From Gymnogyps californianus (lineage: Eukaryota; Chordata; Aves; Accipitriformes; Cathartidae), in NCBI RefSeq assembly GCF_018139145.2, contig NC_059471.1, positions 208,587,494-208,651,493 of the forward strand: a stretch of 64,000 bases of DNA, in the 5' to 3' direction. Numbering within the stretch: position 1 is the first letter of the stretch; every line of letters starts with the position of its first letter. A model generated the notes under the pieces. That model was not told the DNA's origin. It saw nothing but the letters and a program-made list of their open reading frames with translations, and did not search any database. Both the position numbers and the translations under genes were made by a program. This document shows positions 38,591-52,040 of this stretch, piece by piece.

Positions 38591-41500
38591 GGGAAACTGC
38601 AGCAAACTCAGGTGTTGACACCAGCATTTAAGTTTAGCAAATTGGACAAAATGGCAACACCCCCCTCATAATCCCAGAGGAAATGTCATGGAGGTCCATT
38701 CAGCCTACAGCTTTCATTTGGAAGATCTCAGAAGGCACTAACCACAGCAAGATGAGAAAATGGAGGTGCCAGGATAAGAGGATTTGTAAGTTCTTAATAT
38801 TTAATTTTCTAGAAAAGCCAACAGGCCCAAGCAAGACTGCTTTAAAAATTAATCAAGCAACATTTGTGAGCTGAAGTCAGGAAGCTACTCGTATGCTCTT
38901 GAACTTGGGTGTTATATTCATTTGATCTTCATTTAGTTTTGTACTTTTATGGATTGACCTCACCAGACATACCTGCGAGAGGTATTTTGAGGCTCCTGTT
39001 GGCATATGCAGACACTGAAACAAGAAACAAATATGGTCTTTTTCTTAAAGGCAAAGAAGGAAGCCTGAACAGCACTCAGATAAAAGAGCTTCAGAAGCCA
39101 CAGTAGTTCATACACTGACTACACAGGGCTTGGGGCTTTTCTGGAGGCTGGGAAATAGTAATGGCAAGGGCCACCTACTAACTGATTCCCTGCACTACCA
39201 GTAAGACAGACTTAGTATGACTGCAAGAATGTTCTCAGGAAACTCTCTTTATCGAGAGCAATTCTTACCAAAAAAAAAAAAAGGCGTCTTGCAAGTACTC
39301 TACAGCCACTTTATAGTTTAGCAATTACAGAGTAACGATTGTAACAGGGTAAATATCCCTTGTGGAATCAAAAGGTTTTGAGTTTCACGAGAAGTGTGCA
39401 TTTCTGAAGGGTCTTTCTTGGTTTCAGCCTCTCTCTAGACAGGAATTAAGGCTAAATTTGTAGCAGCAATGTCCTATAGACTAATGGATGTCTGGCCTGA
39501 GAAATTCAAATCTCTAGTCATTCTGATAATGGCTTCTGCTTATTTCATTATAACCTCTGTATTATAATGAATCTCAGAAGCTATTTTAGCATCTCCCACA
39601 TTTTTCAAACTGCCATTAGTAAAAGATAAGCAGAAGAAATTTCCAGTGCATGAAATCCAGACACCTACATTCCAGAAAGTTCCAATAAGAGGAATATTCC
39701 TGGCTTTTCTGTCTTTAGAAACAATGAACATTGGAATAAACAGTTGTGGCTCCTACTGGAAGACAAGAATAGCATTTATTGAACCAAAATTCACTCATTT
39801 GCAGTTAACTGAAACTATAATAAAGGTAAACCCAGGAATTTTTCAGTATTTGTGAGTCATTCTTTAGTTTCTTTATTTACATGAGAAAGTAGCTCATAAT
39901 TGTAAAATCTTGTAGCTATTTGAGGGTTATGGAAGTAATTTCTGAATCAGGCTGCAACAGATTAATTTCACTTCATTTTTATAGCATATGAATGCTTTTT
40001 GTAATGTTACACAATATGACACAGAGTATTTGTTTCTTCATCTTCTGCCCTGGAGTCCAGTGGAGTCTTGTATGGCTCACACATCACACCTAAGTGTGGT
40101 TGTATATTTATGCTAGAAAAGGTGGTGCAATGGGTGACAAGAATTTAATTACTGTGGACAATACATTCCGGTATTCCACTCACGGCTCTAAGAAAGTGCA
40201 AGGTCATGCTCGGGCAGTATATAACTATTTACAGAAATAACTGTTATATCACAGGAAAAAACTGAGCAAAAGTTGTTATCAATCATCTCTGTCCTTTACT
40301 GATTACCAAAGTATCTTTAAGCATAGCCCTTGCAAGAATTTTCTCTTGCAAGTATTTCACCTTGCATGGTTTTACTGTTTCTTCAAGCATAATTATACCA
40401 GTGTTTGTGAACAAAGCATATAAGGCACTAAATTTTTGCCTCATCAAAATACTGGCAGAATTTCAATATAATACAGTCTGACTTCTACTGGCACTGAGCT
40501 GAGGAAATTATTTCCAAATTCAGCCTTTAGTAGCACTATGACATCCCACTTGTATGCAAGTGAATTCCAAGGCAAAGTGTTTTCCTTTTTCACAAGAAAA
40601 ATTTATGGTAATATTACTATAGAATATAATATTAAACTATCATACATTTTAGCTCAGGAGATTATTTAAAAGGAAACTACTGAGTCATATTATGCATTTT
40701 GACCCCTCTCACCTTTTTCAGTTTGGCTTAAAGTTACTGACTTTTTATTTAAGATAACTTTCAATTACTTATTAATAATGTAGAACTTAAGTCATGAATT
40801 GTCTGTTGCTCTATATATGCTAATGTCAGCATAGACCAAATTCTGGCTTCATTAACTTTCCTATATCCCCCAAATCTCATCCCACTATAGTGTCTTAAAT
40901 TCACTGTTATAAATTGGGAGTAGAAAATGCAGACATCAAATTCAGTGCCATGTGGCGAAGAACATAATTCAGTCTTCCAGGAGATAAGACTTCAGTTTGG
41001 CACTGGCCTTATCCACTAAAACCAATTTTTTTTTTTAAATCCTGGAGTGGCTTTATCTTACCAAATGTGTAGCATCAGAGCTGGCTACCTTTGACCCCCC
41101 TATAGTCACTGGAGAGGTGTGATTAATTCGACTGATTTTAGATGTCTCCTCCAGAATGAGATAAATAGCACCCTTTCTAAAGAGGCCTGCTTTGTTCCAC
41201 TGAGCATGTAGGTAGCCTCAAGTGACTAACTCCAGTACAGATATTGGAGACTTCTGGTATTAAGTGAGATGAGTCCCTCTTGCTCATACCCACCTTCTGA
41301 GGTGATACAAAAAGTATCACAAAAGACATTTAATAATAGTCATTACAAAGAGTACAATCATCATCAAACCAAAGCACTACATAAACTTAGTTTTTGCTTT
41401 TGCTTGCTACCCTTTTACCCCTGGGAAGCTGGTCATTTCTTCTGAGTCTATTCCACATTCTGTAAAAATGCAATGGCACCATATTCACTACAGCAGCGCA

Positions 41501-41730
41501 AATGATGAAATATTTGGATAATCACCTTAGTTTTAAAATGTTGTGATCCAAAAATTTTAACCATAAAGCCATTATTTTCTAGGACTTGATAAAGATACTG
41601 AAGAATTTTTGGCTGTTTGCAAAATAGTTGGAAAATGAGAGGAAATGACAAGCCTCCCACCTGAGAGCAAGCCAGAGGGCTTACTGGCAGCAGAACCCAT
41701 CACCTGCCCTTCACACCTCCCTGGGGCGTT

Positions 41731-41948
41731 CTGAGAGACAACAGGCACTAGCTCAACATGCAGACTTTCGATACAAGGAAAACCTATTCACGCCCGAGAA
41801 GATGTTGCCCAGAAAAGCTGTGAAATCTCCATCCTTGGAGACAATAAAAACTTCAACGGACAAAGTCCTGATCTAATTGTGGGGTGGAGAAGAGGGCTGG
41901 AGTAGGGGACCTCCAGAGCTCCCTTTTAACTTCCATAATTCTGGTGCT
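41731..41948 (+). mobile_element. CR1 retroposon, old degraded 3' end
   Basis: Decayed plus-strand CR1 end. GAGAGACAACAGGCAC, ATACAAGGAAAACCTATTCA, GTTGCCCAGAAAAGCTGTG, TCCATCCTTGGAGACAATAA, GGACCTCCAGAGCTCCCTTT and ATAATTCTGGTG correspond in order to the CR1 ORF2 C-terminus, stop region, 3' UTR and tail. Substitutions and indels are frequent and the tail repeats are barely visible, so this is the oldest CR1 copy seen here. No open frame survives. Confidence 0.85.
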
Positions 41949-43387
41949 GTACTGAGCAGTCATGCTGTGGAATCGTGACTTGACATTATGAAAAGAAAGC
42001 TCAGAAACATCGCGTAACTACTTTACACTTCCTTAATGGAATAATTTGCCAGATTAGTAAAAGTTCTGATTTACGTTGGCATGTGAAAGTAGATCAAATG
42101 TATCAAACCTGATAATGATTTTACAACAGTTCATCTGTAAAACGGTAGCATTTAACATGACACAGTTCACAGTGGAAAGGAAAAGCACAGCCGAACAGTG
42201 ATAACGTGTGTTATTGAAGGTGAAGAGTTTAACCTTGGTACCTTTACTGACATTAGTAAGACCACAGAGAGAAGCTTTGACATAAGACTCTAGTCTGCAC
42301 AAAATTTTCACAGACCACAGCAACCTTTAATAACATTTTGTGAAATTTAAATCTCATGCCATTCCAAAGAGTATTTATTTTGAGCAGAAATGAAAGAATG
42401 GCTTTTTTATTATCCATAATTATTAACTATTCTTTAGCTTCCTATACAAATAATTTTCAATGGTAAAAAAAGCTTTTACTTCTGGAAGAAAGCACAGAGG
42501 CTTTAGAATAATGATTTGTATTTCATGGATAGACTCTTTCTCTTAGTGCAGTCAATGACATTTCCATACACTGGGCTCTGACAACATTAAATGAATTCAA
42601 AAAATAAGGCTTGTGTTCCTTCTGTTTTTCTATTTTCTAATACAGTTTTGTAAACCTTTGACTTTGACTGGAAAAATAAATACACTGCTTAGTCAAACAT
42701 TGCACTGTTTTACATATTTTGCTTCGCACCATTAAAAGCAATCAGATTTTTAAAGTGCACGATTAAAAGACACGTACATCTTTGCAAAATAGTGGCCTGT
42801 ATCAATTCGTACTAAAAGAATGGATGGTCTTCATCCCAGTGAAATTCAACCTCATTGATTTTGTAGGATTTTTCCATATGGCAACATTGAATAGAACAAG
42901 CTGGATCCCTTTAATGACAACCAAAAATACTGTGCTGGTATGCAGTTGTAAAAAAACCACACAACAGCTTCTGTTGAAAAAAAAAATTAAAAATCATGCT
43001 CTATTTGCATCTTTTGTATTACTTCTTTACAGGTTATGAGTTATAAATTATTTCTGTTTCTTCACTTGCCCTTACTCTCATTGACATTTTTCTGTAGCTC
43101 TGCAGTTGTATTTTCATTATGTTTATTTACAGTAAATCTTTCTTGCTTCTGGATGAAAGAACTGTTCAAATACTGAAAAATCGATATTTAGAAAGTTAAA
43201 TGTTTGCAAAATTGCCTAAGTTCGCAAAATTTGGGCTCAAAAGTACAATACTCCTAACGTTAGAGTAGAAAGTGCCCACTACCTGGGAAGTTAGAGTGGT
43301 TGAATCATCAGGAAAGAATAAAAGATGGCCACTTCATGATCTGGGAAATGAAAGATATTCTAAGAATAAAAATAATGTTCCAGGAAT

Positions 43388-43410
43388 AATATATATATAT
43401 GTGTATATAT
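43388..43410. repeat. (AT)n microsatellite
   Basis: AT dinucleotides interrupted once by GTG (ATATATATATGTGTATATAT). Confidence 0.8.
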
Positions 43411-46400
43411 TTTAAAAAAAAAAAAAGGAGAGAAGAGACTCTGAAAGAAAAGGAGATAAGAGACACTGAAAGATATGCACCAAAATAATATGCATCCTTA
43501 TTTTGGAAGGACCAGGAATACAATTTCATATGGATTTTATGATTTTTTTTCTTATAATTTTTTTTCTAAAATATGATATAAATTAGAGAACTGAAGCTCA
43601 GGAAATAGTTTATATTTTCTTATCTATTCTGGAATCACAAAACTCTTACTGTAGCACAATAAAAAGTAACAGATTCTTTGTGGATATAAACTGGCTTATT
43701 TAGGGCTCACAGTAGGGCTCACAATCTTCACACAGCAACACATTCTTATGTGTTAGATGTGAACTATATGTTATTTTAATGCTAGTTTTATTTCCATCAA
43801 TTCAAATGGGAATAGATTGGAATTTTTTTCAATCTTCAAATCAAAACAACAAACCTTTCTAACTTACTGTGAAAAATTACAGAGGTGATTTCAAAGTAGA
43901 GTTCAAGTCATGAAGTTTATTTTGAACTCTCTTCATTAAGCTTGAACAAGTAATGATTGCAACATCCACCTGCAAATATTTATTACAGTGATCTACTACG
44001 AGCTGAAAAAATCATTAGTATTTTTGTAACCTCTTGCTAGACACCTTCAAAGAGATCCATCATAGGTAATCTGTAGAACAGAGCATGAGAGTAAGGATAA
44101 TTACCAAGAAGAAGAGAACCATCGGAATAATTGAATGCTGTGTGAGACATTAATGTAGTGACAGACAATAAATGTATTTCTCTGTCTTGTTTCATCACTG
44201 AAAGCACACCTACGTACGTGTTAGCTGTGTGGGTAATCCTATCGGCTTTGGTGGCATAGAGCTATTTGACTGAAGACAGTAAATGGATGTTCATGAAACT
44301 GCATCTCATTTTCTTAACTTTTATGCACATTTCTCATTTTCATTTGCAATGTTAAAAGAAACACACTGTTATATGAAGTATGAGCTACTAACTTCAGTAG
44401 GCTTTGAAATGTCTCTAAATTAACAAAAATATTCTCACTGTCTTCAATGGACAGTAAATTAAAAATGCAGTGTGCTGATCCAGTGAGGTACTGAGACTTC
44501 CTTTGATCCTTCTTTGGAAAGGAAGGAAATTATAATATTTGTTTTGGAAGTTGTCATTATATGTGCAACAAAATGCCTGTGAATCCCTATATCTGATATA
44601 AGAGAAGCAACAAACTCAATAAATTACCTTTGACAACTTTGGGATTTTATGCATTTGCCCATAATTTTTCTTCCCTCAAGGGATCAGCACTTGCTGATCT
44701 AAAATGTCTTGAAAACTAAAATGAGAATTTACTCACAAAATGGCTCACATTCAGGCTTTCACACTGTTATTCTGAATGGTTCATCACCTTGATTGCTTAG
44801 GGGGAATATGGTATCTACAGAAGTTCGGTGACAGTTTGTTGATTTAATCGCAAAAAAAAAAATCCAAACAATTAAAATTTAGGCCCTGAAGGAACTCCTT
44901 CGTGGATACACATGCGCATACCTTACTAATAAAAACAGCCAGTGACCATGGCCTGATGCTGTGCAATGCCAGGAACCTACATCTGCCATGCCTAAGACGA
45001 TTAAAGGGCAGAGTGCCTCAGCACATGGAACAGAAAGAGGGGGAAAAAAGAAACTCTTTGGCAAGATATTTTCTCTCTTTCTTTTTTTACTTGTCTTTGA
45101 TCTTCCCACTATTGGCCCTTCCATTAGTCTTTCTCTGCGGTTTCTACATTCCCTATCTCCTGTATTTTTCTCATTTACTGTGATCATGCTCATATATGAT
45201 ACTGTCTGTAGCTCTTTTTTGGTCTTTTTTGCATTCTTTTTTCCTTCTTCTGAACCTTTAGTCTCCGTGCCTTCTCCTCACTTAAAACAAAATTAGTGTA
45301 CTTTTTTTTTTTCTTTTTGCCTTGGCTTAAGAGTTTTTAATTTCATTTCCCTGGAGCCTTTTGTTTTCTCTATGCCTCCCTAAACACCATCTGCTCAACT
45401 AATTCGATTAAACATATGATCCTGGAACCTGGGTCTCCTCTTGTACCTTTACCACTCTTTTACATCCCCCAGATTCAATGGAAATATTTTCATTTGCAAT
45501 GGCATTATTGAGAGCACAACCCTAACAGATGAAACACTGATTTATTAATTCATCCTGTTTGAAGCTGTTCTACTTATGTATTCATGGGACTAGAGAATGA
45601 CTCTCTAGCCTAGAAAGGCAGGAGTTAGCGGTTCCAATGAATATTCATGTACTTTATATACAAGCAGAACACTTCCAACAGGAGAGACAGAGGTTATGTC
45701 CAACCAGTTAAATAGTATGGGGAAAAGGAGCGAGCACAAGCTCTAAACTACAATGGTGAATAATCTGTATTCTCTTGCTGTGTTTTTGGCAACAGCCAGC
45801 TGTGCATCAGGGGACTGACCACAGCATGTACTGTTCCCAATAGGCAACTGAATAAGGCTTCACTGCCTCTGGCTATCTCCAACCTACACCGTCCTTCAAC
45901 ACTGTCCCGGTAAGCTTTGCAGTCTTGAACACTTCTACATGTTCTCATGCTACGTCATACCATACGGTACGGAACATATACCTTAACTTTTCTGCCAGAA
46001 AACCACCAACGCAGTCCTCACACTATGTAAGGTACTTTGAAATGAACTCCTGGAAGATGGGAGATCTTGGTTTGAATTCAAACTTTGAATGAGGCAAAAT
46101 GATAGAAAGATGTCTTGAACCAAAGTCTTCAGAGGTACAGCATAACACAGCAGAGAAAAACAGACTTTTTTTGGAAACTTTCATTAGTCTTTGACCAAAG
46201 AGTGTCAAGACAATAGTAAAAGACACTAATTTGTAATGCACCATTATTCTACTTTCTGAAAGTAGAAAACATCCAGAATAGCTTGCCAAAATGATCATTT
46301 GGCATATTTGGTTGATTATTTAAAAATAGTCTCCAATTACTCCTTTTAGAAATAGTTTTCTTTTTTTTTTTTATTTAAAGTCAACTAGTGTCGGATAAAA

Positions 46401-46990
46401 AAAGAAACAGTTTAAGCTGCACCAAGTACCCAGAAATCAAATAATCAAGTTTTGTAAAACTGATTCAATATTTCTCATTTTTAAAAAAAAATGAATTTTA
46501 CTTTATAAAGAGGTCTACATGCAGTGTATTAATGTGTTATTTTTACCCAAAAAAAGGCTAAAGTTTTTATTTCAGCAAAACACATAAATTCAAGATTACA
46601 AAACCAAGAACTGCACGTATATTCAATAATTTACTTCCATTATGTCATAAAGTGAGAAGTTAGAGAGTAGAAGAATATTTTCCTTAAGGCAATCACTTAG
46701 TGTTTTGACATTTCTAAAATGGGACACTTAACAGCGAGTAATATCGCAGAAAATATACTCACAGAATAATAATCAAATCAGAGGGAAAACGAGGTGAAGT
46801 GTGAAGGTCTCAGTGCCATGATTTGTTTAATTACATTTTTTATGAAGCTTGTTTTTCTGCTCTGCCAGGCTGTATAATTTCTTCACTAAATTTTACATAT
46901 CAAACTAAGTTTACACGTTAGATTGGCCACAATAGCTTTCCTCTAAGAAGGTGTAACTTGGCCCTGTTTCTGTCAACGCTGAAATATAAA

Positions 46991-47098
46991 ATGAGCAAGG
47001 AAGAATAGAAGGAAACTCAGGAGAGGAAAGAAACACGAATGAAAGATGGGAGGGGAAAGAAAGAAATGGAGGACATCCAGGAAAAGGGGGAGAAAAGC
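46991..47098. repeat. purine-rich (G/A) low-complexity region
   Basis: About 108 bases, mostly G and A on the plus strand (GGAAGAATAGAAGGAAAC, GGGAGGGGAAAGAAAGAAAT, GGAAAAGGGGGAGAAAAG). The minus-strand frame across it, rich in Ser/Pro/Phe, is a compositional artefact. Confidence 0.7.
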
Positions 47099-48756
47099 TC
47101 AGATAGATGGAGGTAAAGAGACCATTTGAAGGGAGTGACAGAAAACTTGCATCTTGCATAATGGTCCTGACTAATGAGCATTTATTGCTGTTTCACCTTT
47201 GATCTTGGAAGCTTACAAATGTAGGGGAATAGTATGAATTTGTTGCCAGCAGATATTAATGACTGTTCATTCCACCCCAGCATACACTTGCCAGACCTTC
47301 CTCTCTGAGTGATCTGATGGATATACCCTCATGACGAGTGCTTCTGGTGCAATCAGCTGTTTGTGCAGTAACATGTGCAACACAATACTGATTCCTAATA
47401 CTTCTTCATCTTCAGAGAAGAGGATTTAACGACAACGGAAAAAGGGTATGGTAAGCTGCAAAGTGACTAGGTAGGGCAAGAAGTTACATTTCACACATAG
47501 CATGTACTATTGAAAGTAGGATGTACAACACTGTGGTTAGAAAACCATATATAAAGCTATCAAAGACAAAGAACATTAAAGGAGCAAGAGCAAAACAAAT
47601 AGTGAAGCCGAGATTAAATACGCTTCCAATTGTGTTGCAAAAAGGTTGAATTTCACTGATGAAAGCTTTTATCAGATACATATCTTGGACCATGAGGCAG
47701 GATCTGCAAATTTGCAGGGTATTCCATAAGTACTTAACATTCTTTTGATTGGGCAGTTATGAACAATGTGCTGTTTAATTTCTAACGATATCCCTTATGA
47801 GATCCTCAAATAATTATATTCAAATAGAAAGGTTCCAAGAACCTAGTTTGCCAAGATTTTAACTCCCCAGAACAATCAACTGTATGCTTGATAATTTTAA
47901 TCATAAATAGCACAGGACAGACCCTAGAAAAAGCTAAGGAGGGGCATATCCACCTTCAGCTGCAGAACCTTATTCAGGAAGGACTGCATAAGTTCTCAAA
48001 GTCATGATTTTCTCCAGTTTCATAGGTATAGCCACAGTTCTAATACAATTTTCTTCATGGCTTATTTTTCAGGTTTACAGTACTGTTTTACCAGATCCAA
48101 ACTTCTTTTACATTTGTTTCTTCCCTTATTTCTTTGTTTCAGTTTGAACTCCCGAACTGAGTATTTGGTCCTTTGAATCAGTTATCAATATAAATCCAAA
48201 CAGCATCAGAAATTCACCAAGTACCCGTAACATTTTTTATTTCTGCCACATCATAAATGTATGTCTGGTTGGGTACAGATACCAATCCTAATACATTCTT
48301 GTCTCTACCAACTGCATCTTATATGTACAGACAGGTCTATCATACATGTTTTCTCACTAAAGTCAGAGTTGTCTGTGGAAAACATTCGAGTCTGACTGCA
48401 GAGTGAGTGTTTGAAAGCCAGGCCCCTCATGCCATGGACTATTTCATATCATATGCCCTGTTTAAAGATTTCCAACCTCATAATTTGCTTTCAGGCATTT
48501 TTGCCTCCAAAATAAATTTCTTTTATGTTGTTTCTGGAAAACAGACATTTTATGGGTAGGTATCTGTTGTAACCAGATTTTCACAGTGGCCAAGTGCCCA
48601 AAGCAGAATGGCAATGTCGTGGATTTTGCTTCCTGGGAGATTTAATTCTCATTAACTTTCGCATGATCTTGGGCACATTTCCTGTAATCCAAGGCACTGG
48701 CTGAGTTCATAAGTAGCACGTGCTCTGGTAATACATCTTTGTGCTTTTCTGAGCAC

Positions 48757-48768
48757 AAAAAAAAAAAA
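48757..48768. repeat. poly(A) tract, 12 A
   Basis: Uninterrupted A run after GAGCAC. No retropseudogene body recognised. Confidence 0.7.
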
Positions 48769-48936
48769 GAAGAGACATTCTAATAAGGCGTAGGAGAGTT
48801 ACATACATTGTGTAAAGCAAGATTAGTTCTGCTTGTTTGTTCAAACCAGCCATGATGACTAAGGGGAAGAATCAGCTAGGTGTAGAACAGGTAGCTCAAT
48901 TTACCTTAGCTCTCTGATTAGACAAGAGGAATGAAG

Positions 48937-48952
48937 AAAAAAAAAAAAAAAA
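48937..48952. repeat. poly(A) tract, 16 A
   Basis: Uninterrupted A run after GAATGAAG. No retropseudogene body recognised upstream. Confidence 0.8.
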
Positions 48953-49918
48953 GCAATTGAGCAAGACACATGCTGACAGGACGCCAATTAACAGAAATAA
49001 CTTAATAGTGTCTAAACACAAATACAATGCTGTGTATGGAGAACTTTGGGGCAGGGGGTACAATGAGGAATGCACAGAGAACGGAGAACCCACAAGACTT
49101 GCATGTAAACATGTGAAGAAAACATTGATAAAATCTTAGCTATCTAGTTATTGCCACTAACAAGCACATGTTTGTTATATTTAAATACGGTATGTGCTAG
49201 AATAAAAGCTATTATATGTATGGCAAAGTTTATACAGATACGTCTAGTAAGGGAAAATAATTGAGAGAACATAATTGAAACAAGAGATGATGATAGCAAC
49301 ATGCCAGTTGCTTAGAGATCTGCAGTTAGTTTCTCTAAAGACAATCAAGGTTTTCATATATACATCAATTAGACTTTGACTGTGACGATAAATATTCAAA
49401 GACTTCCTGCAAATGCCGTAATGTAAATATTACTGAAAAACTACATAACTACATCATTCTTGTAATGTGAGGCTAAGACAAACTATCACAGACACTTAGT
49501 GAGGACCAGTAGAACTAGTACCTCATTTCGGACAAGAAAATAACCTGTGCTACTGCTTTTTCTTTTATATTTGTTTGTGACTAATTGTACTTTCTACAGT
49601 GTAACTCCTGCTAGCATAACGGTATCTCTCTCTCACATTTTCTATTATAAATACCACTTTTTTTAAGGGGTTCACCTGCTCATTCATGGGTGAAATATAT
49701 TCTTGAGACATTTCTCATTAAGAAAACTGCTTTAGTAAGCAAAGCTCCTCCTAAGCCTACGCTATCTCAAGGTGGAGCCTAAACTACTGTAGTTCCATCT
49801 CAGGTGCTCAGATATTCTTTTTCTTGTTTATTTTTCAGCTTTGCTCTATCTTCTCCAAAGCCAAAACCCTTAACGTCTCTGTCTACATGTAATCTATGAG
49901 AAAGTAATAAAGTATAAG

Positions 49919-49965
49919 TTTCCTTTTTCTTTTTTTCCTGTTTTTTTCTTTTTTTTTCCCTCTTC
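49919..49965. repeat. polypyrimidine tract
   Basis: About 47 bases of C/T with a single G (TTTTTCTTTTTTTCCTG core). Homopyrimidine/homopurine DNA of this type can form triplexes. No acceptor-dependent exon was identified downstream. Confidence 0.7.
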
Positions 49966-50478
49966 GTCACCTTAACTAAAACAGCGATCAGCTACTAGCA
50001 ACTACCAGAGTCTTTTATTGGGAAAGTAAAATAAAAAGATCATCTGCCTGAACTCAAGAGGTGCCAACCTTTACCATTCATTACAAAATGAAGTTGTGTA
50101 TACTTATATCTTATTTTTATTACAGCTTGGCCTTTTTATCAAAATATACCTTCAGCATCTATTAAACAAAAGGAGAATTTAGTAGGAAAAGCCTTTACGT
50201 AAATATTTACACTGCAGTCCGCAAATAACACATGGAAATTCAACATCTAAACTAAAGCCTTTGCTTTTCAGAAAAGAGTTTTAAGAATCTTCTTGATTTG
50301 AAGACTGAAGAAGGTCAAAAAGAATTATTTGAGATTATCTAAAGATGGATAGTCTAGAGATGGATTTGTCTGAAATTCTACAAGGAGGCAATTTGCAGAG
50401 AAGTAGTTGGATATTCAGCTGTCCCTCCAGAATTGAATCATTTTGGTTTGGTTTTTTTCTCATGAAAGAGTAAAATAA

Positions 50479-50502
50479 GGGGGGTGTGGGGGGGTGTGGG
50501 GG
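50479..50502 (+). repeat. G-run cluster, G-quadruplex candidate
   Basis: Three G runs of 6, 7 and 5, separated by TGT loops, on the plus strand. Splitting one long run gives four or more G3 tracts with short loops, the classic quadruplex pattern. It lies in otherwise AT-rich sequence. Confidence 0.75.
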
Positions 50503-52013
50503 TGTGTTGATTTTGTTTGTTTATTTTTGTTTAACAACAGCACTGGGGTAAGAGAAGACCAGTAAATGTTCATTGTGGTCAACATGATATGTCATTCCTC
50601 CATTTGATTATAGTCTCTCACTAAAAATATAAACTAAGTAAAGCATCAGTTGAAAATACTCTTTAAAAAACCCGACAGAATAGTATTATTTTTAGCTCAT
50701 ACCTTTCCACAAATAAACATGAATAAAAACTACTGAAAAAACTATCCCATCTGCATCTGTGTTTTGAGTAACATCACAAAAGAAGGATGCTTTTGAGAAT
50801 TCTGTCAGAATAATGTTCCATGTGAATTTCAGAAGTACAAAGATGTCAACTGAATCCATTTAAATTGTAAGCAAACAACTTGAGTTTATGTATCTAAAAC
50901 ATCTTCCTGTAATTTTAATTTTTTATATTTAAGGGGAAAAAAAAGAAATTAATCATACTAAGACCCACAATAGATAACTAATGGAATAGATCCATTAACT
51001 GAATTATTTAAAATTCAATTGGACAAATGTGCATATTGGTTATATAAACCAGATGGTACTTCTGCTATATACTACTAGCACAAAATATATTTTCCCTGCC
51101 TCTTTGAAAGGTGATACTGAATAAAATTAGTGATATGCAAAAATAAAAGGCCAGTGTCTGCCAAACCATATACTTTTTAAAAAGCTGAACTAGCATTCTG
51201 CTTCATTTTTTTTTCTGAGAATGTTTATTCTAAGCATATTCATTATACTCTGAAAACCGAAATTTTGGGCTCTGTGGCTTTTAAGTGCTTAAAAATGAAC
51301 ATTTCTGAAAATTCAGATTTAGAATTGTTAGAAGGTCACAGAAACACCAACACGGGTTTTTTTTCCCCACAATTAATGTGCTGAAGAGCAATTTCTGTTC
51401 TTGATAAGGACAGGTATTAGCACAGTCTTGAATAAGCTATTGCTAATATTGTCCTGAACAATAAAATTTTATCAAAGACAGTAAAATTGGGTAGGTTAGG
51501 AAATGTATCTTTTACGTAAATGTTCACAGATAATCATTCTTGGTAACTGAAAGGACTGAAATCTGTTCTACTGCTGTTACTCTAAAAGCTCCTACAGTTT
51601 AGTGATGTCTCAACAATAATCTCCAGGACCAAAGAACTAACCCATAATTACTACCGATGTTATCAGTTAGCATTTTCAGGCAGAGGTTTTGAGTTAAGAT
51701 CACAGTTAGTACCCCGGACTCCAGTTCTGATCTGCAATATCAGGGTATACACAGTAACACCTACTTTTAAATAAACTCCATGCTGATTTTTTAGCTGTGT
51801 ACTTTGATTTTGTGAGGTGGCTTAGGCTGCAATAATGAATCCATGAGGGGCTACCTTGGTCTGGCCTGCTTACGAGTTTTCCCACCTGCTTCCTTACCTG
51901 AACACAAGATTTGAGGCAACTGGGTTGGAGATTCAGTGGTAAAATAAGTACACTTAGTATTTTTACTACAGGTCAAAGCAAGGATTGATTTTTAAGACAT
52001 TCAAACACAAACA

Positions 52014-52040
52014 GCATGTGTGTGTGCATGTGTGTGTATG
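52014..52040. repeat. (TG)n microsatellite
   Basis: GCATGTGTGTGTGCATGTGTGTGTATG: TG runs interrupted by CA, alternating purine-pyrimidine and Z-DNA-prone. Confidence 0.8.

Larger units (their letters stand above)
32028..41730. other. anonymous non-coding DNA
   Basis: No gene supported. A GC-richer, repeat-like patch lies about 32.75-33.1 kb, which I cannot classify. A purine-rich run lies at 33707-33743, a 17-C run at 35994-36010 and a 14-A run at 38255-38268. An ATG frame at 35331-35672 (113 codons) has a hydrophobic stretch near its N-terminus, but a poor start context and no recognised family, so I do not call it a gene. Confidence 0.55.

Noticed and set aside
47001..47159. Ser/Pro/Phe-rich minus-strand frame
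   Set aside because: Produced by a purine-rich low-complexity tract on the plus strand.
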